Position numbers and translations under genes: made by a program. 33,608 nt of DNA from Alphaproteobacteria bacterium (GTDB lineage: Bacteria > Pseudomonadota > Alphaproteobacteria > Rs-D84), in assembly GCA_009782315.1 (NCBI GenBank), contig WRJH01000005.1, positions 1 through 33,608 on the forward strand, in the 5' to 3' direction. The notes beneath the pieces were generated by a model, which saw only the letters and a list, made by a program, of their open reading frames with translations, did not search any database and was not told where the DNA came from. Shown piece after piece: positions 16,834 through 25,251 of the stretch; position 1 is the first letter of the stretch, and each line of letters opens with the position of its first letter.

Positions 16834-17454
16834 TTATCCAAGCCTTTTTCCAACAGCCGCAACCGCGTCTTTGGTCAAGACCAAATTATTATGTTTCAGT
16901 ATATCCTGGACGTTCAGACCGATTGTCGGCAGAACGTCGATATGCGGAATATTCGCGACGGATTTTTTAAAGTTGCCGTCTATCGCATCCGCGCCGACGA
17001 ACAAAGCGTTCGACAGTTTCAGTTTTCCCAAAGATTTCGCCATGACGCCGGTTTTCGCGGCGGCGACCTTTTCGGAATCTATGACAATCAGCGTTCCGTT
17101 CTTTGCCTTTGACGAAAGCGCCATTTTAAGTCCCAGCACGCGGATTTTTTTCGGCAGTTCCGTTTCATGCGAACGCACAACCGGCCCGTGCACGACCGCG
17201 CCGCCGCGCATGTGGACGTTGAATCTTTCGCCCTGGCGCGCGTTTCCGGTCTTTTTTTGTTTAATCATTTTGCGGCTGGAACCGGTGATGTCGGAAACCG
17301 TTTTCACTTTGTGCGTTCCGGCGCGCGCTTTGTTGCGCTGCCAGGTAACGACGCGGTGCAGTATGTCCGCGCGCGGCTCTATTCCGAAAATGTCGTCGGC
17401 CAGTTCGATTTTGCCGACCGCTTTTCCGTCAAAATTTATAATGTCAATCTGCAT
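16834..17454 (-). CDS. rplD: 50S ribosomal protein L4
   Basis: Tunnel-constriction protein; in E. coli it also regulates the S10 operon. RNKARAGTHKVKTVSDITGS, the GNARQGERFNVHMRGGA loop and VVHGPVVRSHETELPKK are diagnostic. Its 206 residues are normal. It starts two bases after the rplC stop. Confidence 0.97.
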   Translation of the reverse strand: MQIDIINFDGKAVGKIELADDIFGIEPRADILHRVVTWQRNKARAGTHKVKTVSDITGSSRKMIKQKKTGNARQGERFNVHMRGGAVVHGPVVRSHETELPKKIRVLGLKMALSSKAKNGTLIVIDSEKVAAAKTGVMAKSLGKLKLSNALFVGADAIDGNFKKSVANIPHIDVLPTIGLNVQDILKHNNLVLTKDAVAAVGKRLG

Positions 17455-17456
17455 GA

Positions 17457-18248
17457 TTATTCACCCTGTTCCGTGGCTGTGTCGGTGGTTGCGTTTTCAA
17501 CCGCCGGCGCTTCTTCTGCGGCCGGTTCGGCTGTAACTTCTTCTTTCACTTCTTCGACTTCCGGCTTTTGGCTTTCGACCGCCGACTTTGTCGGCACCGG
17601 CAAATCTTTATGGTCTTTCTTTACCGCGTCCGTAACCAGTACGAACGTTCCGTTTGCGCCCGGAACGGAACCGGTCACATAAATCAGGTTGTCTTCTTCG
17701 TTTATGCCGAATACTTTCAAATTCTGGACGGTGACGGTTTCGTTGCCCATCTGTCCCGCCATCTTTTTGCCCTTGAACACGCGACCCGGCCATTCGCGCA
17801 TACCCGTGCCGCCCAAACTGCGGTGCGCTTTCAAAACGCCGTGCGACGCTTCCAATCCCGAAAAGTTATGGCGTTTCATCGCGCCTTGGAAACCTTTGCC
17901 CTTTGACGTCGATTGCGCGTCGACCATCTGGCCGGAAATGAAATGCCCCGCGGACAAAGATGTTCCGACGGGAATCAAGCAATCTTCGGAAACGCGGAAT
18001 TCAACGACTTTGCGATACGCTTTCACGCCCGTCTTTTTCGCCGCGACCAATTGGGGTTTGTTGACATGTTTGTCTTTGGCTTCCTGGAATCCGATCTGGA
18101 CCGCGACGTATCCGTTTTTATCGGCCGTGCGGTTGCCGATGACCGCGCAATCGCCGACGGAAAGCACCGTGACGCCGTGCGCCACGCCTGCTTCGTCGAA
18201 CAGGCGCGTCATGCCAATTTTTTTCGTTATCAATCCCGAACGTTTCAT
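17457..18248 (-). CDS. rplC: 50S ribosomal protein L3 with acidic C-terminal tail
   Basis: Assembly-initiating large-subunit protein. SGLITKKIGMTRLFDEAG at the start, KGKGFQGAMKRHNFSG and PGRVFKGKKMAGQMGNE are diagnostic. At 263 residues it is about 50 longer than typical: from about residue 210 it continues as a Glu/Ala-rich, low-complexity tail (EVEEVKEEVTAEPAAEEAP). It lies 14 bp after rpsJ. Confidence 0.97.
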   Translation of the reverse strand: MKRSGLITKKIGMTRLFDEAGVAHGVTVLSVGDCAVIGNRTADKNGYVAVQIGFQEAKDKHVNKPQLVAAKKTGVKAYRKVVEFRVSEDCLIPVGTSLSAGHFISGQMVDAQSTSKGKGFQGAMKRHNFSGLEASHGVLKAHRSLGGTGMREWPGRVFKGKKMAGQMGNETVTVQNLKVFGINEEDNLIYVTGSVPGANGTFVLVTDAVKKDHKDLPVPTKSAVESQKPEVEEVKEEVTAEPAAEEAPAVENATTDTATEQGE

Positions 18249-18262
18249 TTTTGTGCCTTTTA

Positions 18263-18571
18263 TTACAATTTGATTTTCACGTCAACGCCGGACGCCAAAT
18301 CCAACTTCATCAGGGCATCCACTGTCTGAGGGGTTGGGTTAACAATATCGACCAGCCGCTTGTGATTGCGGATTTCGAATTGTTCGCGTGATTTTTTATT
18401 CACGTGGGGCGAACGGTTGACCGTAAATTTTTGAATTCGTGTCGGCAAAGGAACCAGGTTCGCGTCGGCGCCCGTGCGCTTTGCGGCCTTTACAATTTCT
18501 TCCACAGACGATTGCAGCACGCGATGGTCGAATGCCGTCAATTTTATGCGAATTTTCGATGATGGTACCAT
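18263..18571 (-). CDS. rpsJ: 30S ribosomal protein S10
   Basis: Head protein (NusE), also part of transcription antitermination complexes. The track ORF begins 11 codons upstream in the 20-nt box; the family-like start is [19 protein letters not shown] at 18571, giving 102 residues. [18 protein letters not shown] and [15 protein letters not shown] are diagnostic. First gene of the S10 part, after tuf. Confidence 0.96.
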   Translation of the reverse strand: MVPSSKIRIKLTAFDHRVLQSSVEEIVKAAKRTGADANLVPLPTRIQKFTVNRSPHVNKKSREQFEIRNHKRLVDIVNPTPQTVDALMKLDLASGVDVKIKL

Positions 18572-18591
18572 TATTTGCTCGCTTTGCTCGC
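18572..18591 (-). promoter_or_regulatory. 20-nt start-codon box before rpsJ
   Basis: Coding-strand GCGAGCAAAGCGAGCAAATA abuts the rpsJ ATG. It matches the boxes before rpmD, rplP and rpsC. Confidence 0.7.
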
Positions 18592-18594
18592 AGG

Positions 18595-18642
18595 CGTTGG
18601 GCACTAGGCACTAGTTACCAGTGCCCAATGCCCAGTGCCTAA
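18595..18642. repeat. inverted heptad array W8 (word GGGCACT), tuf-rpsJ
   Basis: Left arm: GGGCACT, AGGCACT, AGTTACC. Right arm read inverted: AGGCACT, GGGCATT, GGGCACT. There is almost no spacer. It begins two bases after the tuf TAA. It is the shortest array in the window. Confidence 0.8.
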
Positions 18643-19830
18643 TTATTTCACTATTTTCGCAACAACACCCGAACCGACCGTGCGTCCGCCTTCGCGGATG
18701 GCAAAGCGGCGGCCTTCGTCCATGGCGATCGGCGCGATCAGTTTAACTGTGATGCGCACATTGTCGCCCGGCAAGACCATTTCTTTGTCTTTCGGCAATT
18801 CGATTGTTCCGGTAACGTCCGTGGTGCTGAAATAGAACTGGGGACGATAGTTGCTGAAGAACGCCGTGTGGCGGCCGCCTTCGTCTTTGGTCAGAATATA
18901 AACTTCTGCTTCAAAGTCGGTGTGCGGTTGGATGGAACCCGGTTTGCACAGAATCTGGCCGCGTTCGACGTCTTCTTTTTTCGTGCCGCGCAACAGCAAT
19001 CCGACATTGTCCCCGGCTTCGCCCTGGTCCAGCAGTTTGCGGAACATTTCGACGCCCGTGACGGTCGTTTTGGTTGTCGGGCGCAGGCCGACGATTTCAA
19101 CTTCTTCGCCGACTTTGATGATACCCGTTTCGACGCGGCCGGTAACGACGGTTCCGCGGCCGGTGATCGAAAACACGTCTTCGACCGGCATCAGGAACGG
19201 TTTTTCAACCGGGCGTTCCGGCGTCGGGATAAAGGTATCCAGCGCGTTCATCAGGTTGTCGATGGCTTCCTTGCCCAGACCGTCGGATTTGCCTTCGACG
19301 GCGGACACTGCGGAACCGCGGATAATCGGGGTGTTCGCACCGTCGAATCCGTTGGCGGACAGCAGTTCGCGCAATTCCATTTCGACCAATTCCAACAATT
19401 CTTCGTCCTGGGCCAAATCGCATTTGTTAAGGAAGACGACGATTTTGCCGATGCCGACCTGGCGGGCCAGCAGAACGTGTTCGCGCGTCTGGGGCATCGG
19501 GCCGTCGGTGGCCGCGCAAACCAGAATCGCGCCGTCCATTTGGGCCGCGCCCGTAATCATGTTTTTAACATAGTCGGCGTGTCCCGGACAGTCGACGTGC
19601 GCATAGTGGCGGTTTTCGGTTTCGTATTCGACGTGGCTGGTGTTAATCGTTATGCCGCGCGCTTTTTCTTCCGGGGCGTTGTCGATTTCGGTCACGCCTT
19701 TGTTTTTATCGCTGCCGACGCCATAATAATGCACGATGGCCGCGGTCAGTGTAGTTTTACCATGGTCGACGTGGCCGATTGTGCCAACGTTGACGTGCGG
19801 TTTGCTTCTTACGAACTTTTCTTTTGCCAT
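18643..19830 (-). CDS. tuf: elongation factor Tu
   Basis: GTPase delivering aminoacyl-tRNA to the ribosome. G1 [10 protein letters not shown]3 [13 protein letters not shown]4 NKCD, and the C-terminal barrel ending [19 protein letters not shown]. Its 395 residues are normal. It is placed between fusA and rpsJ as usual. Only one tuf copy is visible here. Confidence 0.98.
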   Translation of the reverse strand: MAKEKFVRSKPHVNVGTIGHVDHGKTTLTAAIVHYYGVGSDKNKGVTEIDNAPEEKARGITINTSHVEYETENRHYAHVDCPGHADYVKNMITGAAQMDGAILVCAATDGPMPQTREHVLLARQVGIGKIVVFLNKCDLAQDEELLELVEMELRELLSANGFDGANTPIIRGSAVSAVEGKSDGLGKEAIDNLMNALDTFIPTPERPVEKPFLMPVEDVFSITGRGTVVTGRVETGIIKVGEEVEIVGLRPTTKTTVTGVEMFRKLLDQGEAGDNVGLLLRGTKKEDVERGQILCKPGSIQPHTDFEAEVYILTKDEGGRHTAFFSNYRPQFYFSTTDVTGTIELPKDKEMVLPGDNVRITVKLIAPIAMDEGRRFAIREGGRTVGSGVVAKIVK

Positions 19831-19866
19831 TGTTTTCTCCTTTGGCTGCTTTGGTTTGTGTTTTGT

Positions 19867-21951
19867 TTATTTGTTGTGTTTTTTAATCACTTCGTCCACG
19901 ACATTCTGCGGCACGTCCGAATAATGGGAAAGTTCCATATAGGGATTCGCCCTGCCCTGGGACAAAGAGCGCAAGGTTTTGACATATCCGAACAGATTGG
20001 CCAGCGGTATATAGGCTTCGATAACCTGGTTTCCGAATTCCATCTTCATGCCGTTGATTTGGCCGCGCCTGGAATTCATGTCGCCGATGATATCGCCGGT
20101 ATATTCGTCCGGGGTTGTGACCGAAACCTTCATAATTGGTTCCATCAGTTTCGGTTTCGACTCTTGCATTGCTTCGCGGAAGCAAGCGCGGGCCGCTATT
20201 TCAAAGCAAAGAACGTTCGAATCTACTTCGTGGTATTTGCCGTCTGTCAGAGTTGCCTTGAAATCTACGGTCGGATAGCCCAGCATGGTGCCGCTGTTCT
20301 GGGCGATTCTTAATCCTTTTTCCACGCCGGGGATATATTCGCGCGGAATTGTGCCGCCGACGATTTTGTTTTCGAATTCGTATCCCGCGCCGGGTTCAAG
20401 CGGCGTGAATTCGATTTTCACCTGGGCGTATTGACCCGAACCGCCGGATTGTTTTTTATGAGTATATTCTTTGTTGACCGCGCGGCCGAACGCTTCGCGG
20501 TATGCGATGCGCGGCTCGCCCGTGCTGGCTTCGACTTTGAATTCGCGCAGCAAACGGTCCACCAGAATTTCCAAATGCAATTCGCCGACGCCCGACAGAA
20601 TTGTCTGGCCGGATTCCTGGTCGACGGACACGCGGAACGACGGGTCTTCCTTTGCCAAGGCCTGTAATCCCAGCGCCATTTTTTCAATGTCGGCTTTGGA
20701 TTTAGGTTCGATGGCGATGGACATAACCGGGTCCGGAATATGTATGCGCTGCAGAATAATCGGCTTTGCTTCGTCGCACAGGGTGTCGCCCGTGATGGTT
20801 TCTTTCAGACCCACCAAAACGACAATGTCGCCAGCGGTCGCTTCTTTGATTTCTTCGCGGTTGTTGGAATGCATCAGCAACATGCGGCCGACGCGTTCGC
20901 GTTTGTCTTTGGAAGAATTGTATATATAGGAACCGGAAGAAAGTTTTCCTGAAAATATGCGGACGAACATAATGTTTCCGACAAACGGGTCGTTCGCGAT
21001 TTTGAACGCCAAGGCAGAGAAAGGTTCCGTTTCGTCCGGCTTTCTATCTTCTTCGGTTTCGCCGTCCATTTTGACGCCGGTGATTGTTCCGATGTCCAAT
21101 GGAGACGGCAGATAATCGACAACCGCGTCCAACAACGGCTGAATCCCCTTGTTCTTGAACGAAGAGCCGTTCAGGATGGGGTTGAAATTCTGTCCGATTG
21201 TTCCCTTGCGGATAAGTCTTTTGATTGTCGCGACGTCCGGTTTGGCGCCTTCCATATAGGCTTCCATAACCGCGTCGTCCAGCGTCACGATTTCTTCGAT
21301 TAATTTTTCATGCAGTTCGTCGGCCTTGGCTTTCAAGTCGGCGGGAATTTCGCCGATGACCGGCGCCTTGTTTATATCGTTGTCGTCCCAGACAATCGCG
21401 CGCATTTCGACGACGTCGACGATGCCCTTGTAATCGTTTTCCGCACCGATGGGGAAATTGATAACCAGCGGATTCGCGCCCAAACGTTCGCGTATCATGT
21501 CGACGCAACGGAAGAAGTCGCCGCCGATACGGTCCATTTTATTGATAAAGCAGATGCGCGGAACATTGTAACGGTTCGCCTGGCGCCATACTGTTTCGGT
21601 TTGCGGCTGAACGCCGGACACGGATTCGAATACCGCGACCGCGCCGTCCAGAACGCGCAAAGACCGTTCCACTTCGATTGTAAAGTCGACGTGCCCGGGG
21701 GTGTCGATAAGGTTGATGCGATGGTCGCGCCAAAAGCAGGTTGTCGCGGCGGACGTGATGGTGATTCCGCGTTCCTGTTCCTGGGCCATCCAGTCCATGG
21801 TGGCGGCGCCGTCGTGCACTTCGCCGATTTTATGAGTGCGTCCGGTCAGGAACAATATGCGTTCCGACGTCGTCGTCTTGCCGGCGTCGATGTGGGCCAT
21901 GATGCCGATATTGCGATAATCTTTCAAAGGTGCGGTTTGTCCAAGTGCCAT
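19867..21951 (-). CDS. fusA: elongation factor G
   Basis: Translocation GTPase. G1 [16 protein letters not shown]3 [18 protein letters not shown]4 NKMDR, followed by domains [15 protein letters not shown] and [20 protein letters not shown] mark domain IV. Its 694 residues are normal. It lies 14 bp after rpsG. Confidence 0.98.
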   Translation of the reverse strand: MALGQTAPLKDYRNIGIMAHIDAGKTTTSERILFLTGRTHKIGEVHDGAATMDWMAQEQERGITITSAATTCFWRDHRINLIDTPGHVDFTIEVERSLRVLDGAVAVFESVSGVQPQTETVWRQANRYNVPRICFINKMDRIGGDFFRCVDMIRERLGANPLVINFPIGAENDYKGIVDVVEMRAIVWDDNDINKAPVIGEIPADLKAKADELHEKLIEEIVTLDDAVMEAYMEGAKPDVATIKRLIRKGTIGQNFNPILNGSSFKNKGIQPLLDAVVDYLPSPLDIGTITGVKMDGETEEDRKPDETEPFSALAFKIANDPFVGNIMFVRIFSGKLSSGSYIYNSSKDKRERVGRMLLMHSNNREEIKEATAGDIVVLVGLKETITGDTLCDEAKPIILQRIHIPDPVMSIAIEPKSKADIEKMALGLQALAKEDPSFRVSVDQESGQTILSGVGELHLEILVDRLLREFKVEASTGEPRIAYREAFGRAVNKEYTHKKQSGGSGQYAQVKIEFTPLEPGAGYEFENKIVGGTIPREYIPGVEKGLRIAQNSGTMLGYPTVDFKATLTDGKYHEVDSNVLCFEIAARACFREAMQESKPKLMEPIMKVSVTTPDEYTGDIIGDMNSRRGQINGMKMEFGNQVIEAYIPLANLFGYVKTLRSLSQGRANPYMELSHYSDVPQNVVDEVIKKHNK

Positions 21952-21965
21952 TTTTTATTCTCTCT

Positions 21966-22439
21966 TTACCATCTGAAGTGCGCGAACGCTTTATTCGCGT
22001 CGGCCATTTTATGAGTGTCTACTTTCTTTTTGAACGCGGAACCGGATCCGGCCAGCGCGTCGCGCAATTCGCCGAAGAGGCGCTCTTCCATGCTGCGTTC
22101 GCCGCGCTTGCGCGCGAATTGCACCAGCCAGCGCAGCGCCAAAGTCTGTTGTCTTTCTTTGCGCACTTCGACCGGAACCTGGTACGTGGCGCCGCCGACG
22201 CGGCGGCCCTTTACTTCGACGGACGGTTTCAGCGCGTCGACCGCGTCAAGGAACGCGACCAGTTCGTTGCCGTCTTTGGCGATTTTTTTCAAACGTTCCA
22301 GCGCGCCGTACACGGCGTTTTCCGCGACTTCCTTTTTGCCGTCCCACATGACGACGTTGATGATTTTGGCAACGACCAGATTGTTGTATTTTGAATCGGC
22401 CAGTATTTCGCGTTTATCTGCCTGTTTGCGTCTTGACAT
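21966..22439 (-). CDS. rpsG: 30S ribosomal protein S7
   Basis: Primary binder of the 16S 3' domain. The track ORF begins 14 codons earlier; the family start is [20 protein letters not shown] at 22439 with GGAAAC upstream, giving 157 residues. [20 protein letters not shown] and [14 protein letters not shown] are diagnostic. It lies between rpsL and fusA. Confidence 0.97.
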   Translation of the reverse strand: MSRRKQADKREILADSKYNNLVVAKIINVVMWDGKKEVAENAVYGALERLKKIAKDGNELVAFLDAVDALKPSVEVKGRRVGGATYQVPVEVRKERQQTLALRWLVQFARKRGERSMEERLFGELRDALAGSGSAFKKKVDTHKMADANKAFAHFRW

Positions 22440-22493
22440 TTTTGTTTCCTTTTTCTTCACCCCGATTTCGGGATTACTCATAACGATTTAACG

Positions 22494-22868
22494 TTATGCT
22501 TTTTTCGCTTTTGCGCCGTACAAAGAACGGCTTTGTTTTCTTGCCGTAACGCCCTGGGTGTCCAGAACGCCGCGGATGATATGGTATTTCACACCCGGCA
22601 AGTCTTTCACTTTTCCGCCGCGAATCATTACGACGCTGTGTTCTTGCAGGTTGTGGCCTTCGCCCGGAATGTATGCGGTGACTTCGCGTCCGTTCGCCAA
22701 TTTGACGCGCGCGACTTTACGTTGGGCCGAATTCGGTTTTTTCGGAGTGGTGGTATAAACGCGCGTGCAAACGCCGCGTTTCTGGGGATTTCCCTTCATG
22801 TCCGGCGATTTAGAGCGATTCGCAATTTTCTTGCGCGGTTTCCGAATCAGTTGGTTTACTGTTGGCAT
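22494..22868 (-). CDS. rpsL: 30S ribosomal protein S12
   Basis: Decoding-centre protein, first gene of the str operon. [20 protein letters not shown] at the start, [20 protein letters not shown], and [12 protein letters not shown]. Lys at both sites where streptomycin-resistance changes usually occur (TPKKPNSA and PGVKYH), so it looks wild type. Its 124 residues are normal. Confidence 0.98.
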   Translation of the reverse strand: MPTVNQLIRKPRKKIANRSKSPDMKGNPQKRGVCTRVYTTTPKKPNSAQRKVARVKLANGREVTAYIPGEGHNLQEHSVVMIRGGKVKDLPGVKYHIIRGVLDTQGVTARKQSRSLYGAKAKKA

Positions 22869-22920
22869 CAGATAACTCTTTGTTCTTTCGTTGCTTTTTT
22901 GTACAACAAATCTGTTCGGT

Positions 22921-23001
22921 TTATTTCATCGCAAATATGGCGATGATTATAACCCGTTGTTTTTTATCGAATATATCGACACTTTCGCCTTTTACCAGCA
23001 T
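22921..23001 (-). CDS. possible 26-residue leader peptide upstream of rpsL
   Basis: The first ATG after the predicted str-operon transcription start (about 10 nt in) opens [20 protein letters not shown] and closes with a hydrophobic AIFAMK then TAA, 52 nt before rpsL. A GGGG run precedes the ATG. The stop overlaps a CATCGC..GCGATG hairpin. It may be a leader peptide coupling translation to operon expression, or chance. Confidence 0.25.
   Translation of the reverse strand: MLVKGESVDIFDKKQRVIIIAIFAMK
22927..22945 (-). promoter_or_regulatory. hairpin in the rpsL leader
   Basis: CATCGC-catattt-GCGATG forms a perfect 6-bp stem about 60 nt upstream of the rpsL ATG and overlaps the end of the candidate leader ORF. 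No U-tract, so it is not a simple terminator. Confidence 0.4.
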
Positions 23002-23017
23002 CGTAAAAAGCCCCGTA

Positions 23018-23046
23018 AGTATAAGGGCAAGATGATGAATTGTCAA
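23018..23046 (-). promoter_or_regulatory. promoter of the str-S10-spc-alpha cluster
   Basis: Minus-strand TTGACA (23041-23046), 17 bp, TATACT (23018-23023), near consensus. Predicted start near 23011 and a leader of about 140 nt before rpsL. No comparably strong promoter was noticed downstream in the cluster. Confidence 0.8.
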
Positions 23047-23082
23047 GAAAAAATGCGGAAAACTATTGAAACCACTTTGGTC

Positions 23083-23259
23083 TGTCATTGCGAGGAAGGA
23101 TTAGCGTATGAGCCGCCTGTCGGCGAAAAGCTAATCCTGACGCGGCAATCCAGTAAATAGAGTGCGCCGGCATAGCCGGCGCGACAAATCAACTGGATTG
23201 CTTCGGCAGAAAAACACGACTGTTGCCAGTCGTGATTTTTCTTTCTCGCAATGACGGGG
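23083..23259. repeat. GTCATTGCGAG cloverleaf repeat, copy 2
   Basis: Outer stem GTCATTGCGAG / CTCGCAATGAC. Arm 1 here is GGATTAGC..GCTAATCC with inner GCCG..CGGC. Arm 2 is CAATCCAGT..ACTGGATTG with inner GCGCCGGC-ATA-GCCGGCGC. Arm 3 is CACGACTG..CAGTCGTG. Together with 22869-23082 (rpsL leader and promoter) and the terminator at 23280 it fills the 459-bp gap between rpsL and the next gene. Confidence 0.85.
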
Positions 23260-23279
23260 TGGGTGCGCGCCCCTACGAC

Positions 23280-23312
23280 AAAAAACCCCGTCCAAACGGA
23301 CGGGATTTTTTT
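23280..23312 (-). terminator. terminator after the first outer-membrane gene
   Basis: Minus strand AAAAAATCCCGTCC-GTTT-GGACGGGGTTTTTT lies 16 bases past the stop of the 23328-23879 gene. T-tracts on both strands. Confidence 0.8.
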
Positions 23313-23327
23313 CATACAGTTTCCGTA

Positions 23328-23879
23328 TTAGAAATTGTAGACCGCACCCAGTTTGATCACGTTGTAGCCGCTGGATGTCGAGTTGGTATTGCCATCGAAA
23401 ATAGCATACGCATAGTTCCAACCACGGTTGTATTGCAGGTCGACCGCAATGTCATTGGTGATCGAATACTTCACGCCGCCGATGAACGCGCCATCCAAGT
23501 CAAAAGTGCGCATGGTCTTGTCGCTGCCCATATAATCGCCTTCGGCGTCATAATCAATGGCACCGATACCCAGACCGGCATAGACTTTCAGACCTTTCAA
23601 CGAAGATTCTGCTTTGGCCATGTCGAAATCGTACAAGACTTTCGCCTGCTGCAGGCCCAGTCTCATCCCAAAGTTGTCTTTGGTGTCGCTCAGGTCTGAT
23701 GTTCCGAAAACGTCGGCTTCCAAACGAATACCGTTTTCGAACGCATAACCGACCGCAATCGGCAGGCCCCACGCTTCGGATTTAGTGTTGTATGAACCGT
23801 AACCGGCGATATAGCCGCCCGCATTCGCGGACGCGAATACGCCCAGGCACAATACAGATGTTAACAATACTTTTTTCAT
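23328..23879 (-). CDS. small outer-membrane beta-barrel protein
   Basis: 183 residues. Signal peptide with core LLTSVLCLGVFASANA, cleaved before GG. The mature part alternates short beta strands rich in aromatic and Gly residues (GGYIAGYGSYN, GLKVYAGLGIGAIDY, DIAVDLQYNRGWNYAY) and ends in the strand VIKLGAVYNF with terminal Phe, the usual signal for outer-membrane insertion by BAM. The size suits an eight-stranded OmpA/Opa-like barrel; ligand or role unknown. ATG has AAGGAGA upstream. Its signal peptide is nearly identical to that of the next gene (24312-25160), which suggests a shared origin or recent copying. Confidence 0.85.
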   Translation of the reverse strand: MKKVLLTSVLCLGVFASANAGGYIAGYGSYNTKSEAWGLPIAVGYAFENGIRLEADVFGTSDLSDTKDNFGMRLGLQQAKVLYDFDMAKAESSLKGLKVYAGLGIGAIDYDAEGDYMGSDKTMRTFDLDGAFIGGVKYSITNDIAVDLQYNRGWNYAYAIFDGNTNSTSSGYNVIKLGAVYNF

Positions 23880-23924
23880 ATTGGTTTCTCCTTGTTTTCA
23901 AAACATAATTGTCTTGACCTGGGA

Positions 23925-23954
23925 ATTTTATCCTGTGCCGTCCAACCGGCGCAA
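23925..23954 (-). promoter_or_regulatory. possible promoter of the first outer-membrane gene
   Basis: Minus-strand TTGCGC, 18 bp, TAAAAT, about 45 nt before the ATG. Moderate match only. Confidence 0.35.
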
Positions 23955-23978
23955 GAAATTTATTTTCATGCAACCCTA

Positions 23979-24007
23979 TTGACATTGCATGCGAATTAAT
24001 ATAGAAT
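23979..24007 (+). promoter_or_regulatory. orphan plus-strand promoter
   Basis: TTGACA (23979-23984), 17 bp, TAGAAT (24002-24007). The only downstream element is the terminator at 24025, so any transcript would be about 40 nt and non-coding. Confidence 0.45.
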
Positions 24008-24024
24008 TGCGTTCACGAAACAAT

Positions 24025-24057
24025 CCCCGCCAATCGGCGGGGATTTTTGTTTTTTTC
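24025..24057 (+). terminator. terminator of the orphan plus-strand unit
   Basis: CCCCGCC-AAT-CGGCGGGG (with flanking AT pairs) followed by a long T-rich tract on the plus strand. No gene precedes it on this strand for more than 20 kb. Confidence 0.65.
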
Positions 24058-24077
24058 AGTTATTGCAAAACACCCAA

Positions 24078-24239
24078 CCCGTCATTGCGAGGAGCGTTTG
24101 TCTGACACGAAGTGTCTGCAAACGCGACGCGGCAATCCAGTAATTTGCCGCGCCAGCTTTGCTGGCGCACTCTATTTACTGGATTGCTTCGGCGCGCGCG
24201 CCGACGTTCCACGTCGGACTTGCGCTTCTCGCAATGACG
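24078..24239. repeat. GTCATTGCGAG cloverleaf repeat, copy 3
   Basis: Arm 1 GCGTTTG..CAAACGC with inner GACA..TGTC, arm 2 CAATCCAGT..ACTGGATTG with inner GCGCCAGC-TTT-GCTGGCGC, arm 3 replaced by CCGACGT-TCC-ACGTCGG. With the orphan promoter/terminator and the hairpin at 24257 this fills the 432-bp gap between the two outer-membrane genes. Confidence 0.85.
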
Positions 24240-24256
24240 CGGCGCTATGCGCCTTC

Positions 24257-24286
24257 AAAAAATCCGGCCGTTCGGCCGGATTTTTT
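24257..24286 (-). terminator. terminator after the second outer-membrane gene
   Basis: AAAAAATCCGGCCG-TT-CGGCCGGATTTTTT. A second palindrome (TTCTAAAATTTG..CAAATTTTAGAA, 24290-24318) overlaps the gene's TAA just before it. Confidence 0.8.
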
Positions 24287-24311
24287 GGTTCTAAAATTTG
24301 CCCCGCAAATT

Positions 24312-25160
24312 TTAGAACTGAACCCCGAACTTTGCGCCGAACTGCCAGAAATTATTGGCCATCGTGTCGTTGTTTTCGCTGTTCGCGGTCTGGAAATGAT
24401 ATCCGACATACGGCATGATTGCGGCATGCGGCACAACGTCGTATATCACGCCGAACATCAGATTGCGGTCGTACAGCATCGCTTCGTCGGAATTTTTGGC
24501 CAGGTTATAGATGTTATAATTGCCTTCCAGTTTCAATCCCAATTCGTTCATGATTTCGAATTCAAGTTCCGCTTTCATCAAAACGTTCCACATCGTGCTG
24601 CTGTCGGTTATGAAATCCGTCTGTTCGTTTGCGAACGCCATCTGCGCCAATGCTTGACCGGCCCATTGGAAACGTCCTTCGTCGCCATAGACTCGCAGAC
24701 CCGCCTGCAAGTTGTTCGTGCCGTCGGGGGCGACTGTGGAATTATTGTTCCATGCCAGGCCGTATTTACCGATGACGTCCAAAGCGACCGATTTCGCCGG
24801 GCGCATAACCTGCCAGTTGATACCGATTTCCGGGCTGGCCATCATGCCGCCGGACAGGAAATCGTTGTTGTTCATTTCGAACGACACATACAGTTCGTCC
24901 ATAACGCCGTATTTGACGGACAGTTCATTAATTATGAATCCGCCGCGTGAAAAGCTGTCCTGGGAATCGCCCGCCTGTCCCGTTTGGAAAGCGGCGCCGG
25001 TTGTCAACGCCCACATTCCCATCGTCGGACGGAACGTCGGATTGAACGTGGATTCGGTGATTTCGTTCCAGTCTTTTCCTTCATAGTATTTGAATTCGGC
25101 CGCGCTTGCTGATGCGAACACGCCCAAACACAATGCTGATGTTAATAGAATTTTTTTCAT
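24312..25160 (-). CDS. outer-membrane porin-like protein
   Basis: Start set at MKKILLTSALCLGVFASASA (25160) because AGGAG precedes it and a signal peptide begins there; the track ORF adds 14 codons. The 282 residues after the signal are beta-rich: repeated strands such as ELYVSFEMNNNDF, LEFEIMNELGLKLEGNYNIY and NLMFGVIYDVVPHAAIMPYV, ending in FGAKFGVQF with terminal Phe. The length fits a 12-16-stranded barrel. Substrate unknown. Same orientation as its neighbour, which has almost the same signal peptide, but each has its own terminator. Confidence 0.85.
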   Translation of the reverse strand: MKKILLTSALCLGVFASASAAEFKYYEGKDWNEITESTFNPTFRPTMGMWALTTGAAFQTGQAGDSQDSFSRGGFIINELSVKYGVMDELYVSFEMNNNDFLSGGMMASPEIGINWQVMRPAKSVALDVIGKYGLAWNNNSTVAPDGTNNLQAGLRVYGDEGRFQWAGQALAQMAFANEQTDFITDSSTMWNVLMKAELEFEIMNELGLKLEGNYNIYNLAKNSDEAMLYDRNLMFGVIYDVVPHAAIMPYVGYHFQTANSENNDTMANNFWQFGAKFGVQF

Positions 25161-25228
25161 GGTTGCTCCTTTTTGGTTGAACAGGGATATTTTACCATTC
25201 ATAGAAAATTACGCACCAGGAACGAATT

Positions 25229-25249
25229 CCGCGCGGCATAGCCGCGCGG
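25229..25249. repeat. palindrome CCGCGCGGC..GCCGCGCGG
   Basis: Perfect 9-bp inverted repeat with ATA loop, between the W9 array and the second outer-membrane gene. It lies upstream of that gene's start and could act in the mRNA leader or as a leftover of a repeat. Confidence 0.5.
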
Positions 25250-25251
25250 AA

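Noticed and set aside
18868-20313. 481-codon plus-strand ORF
   Set aside because: Antisense of tuf and fusA, which are certain; Arg/Phe/Asp-rich composition is typical of a shadow frame.
22494-22868. Streptomycin-resistance form of rpsL
   Set aside because: Lys is present at both usual resistance positions, so it looks wild type.
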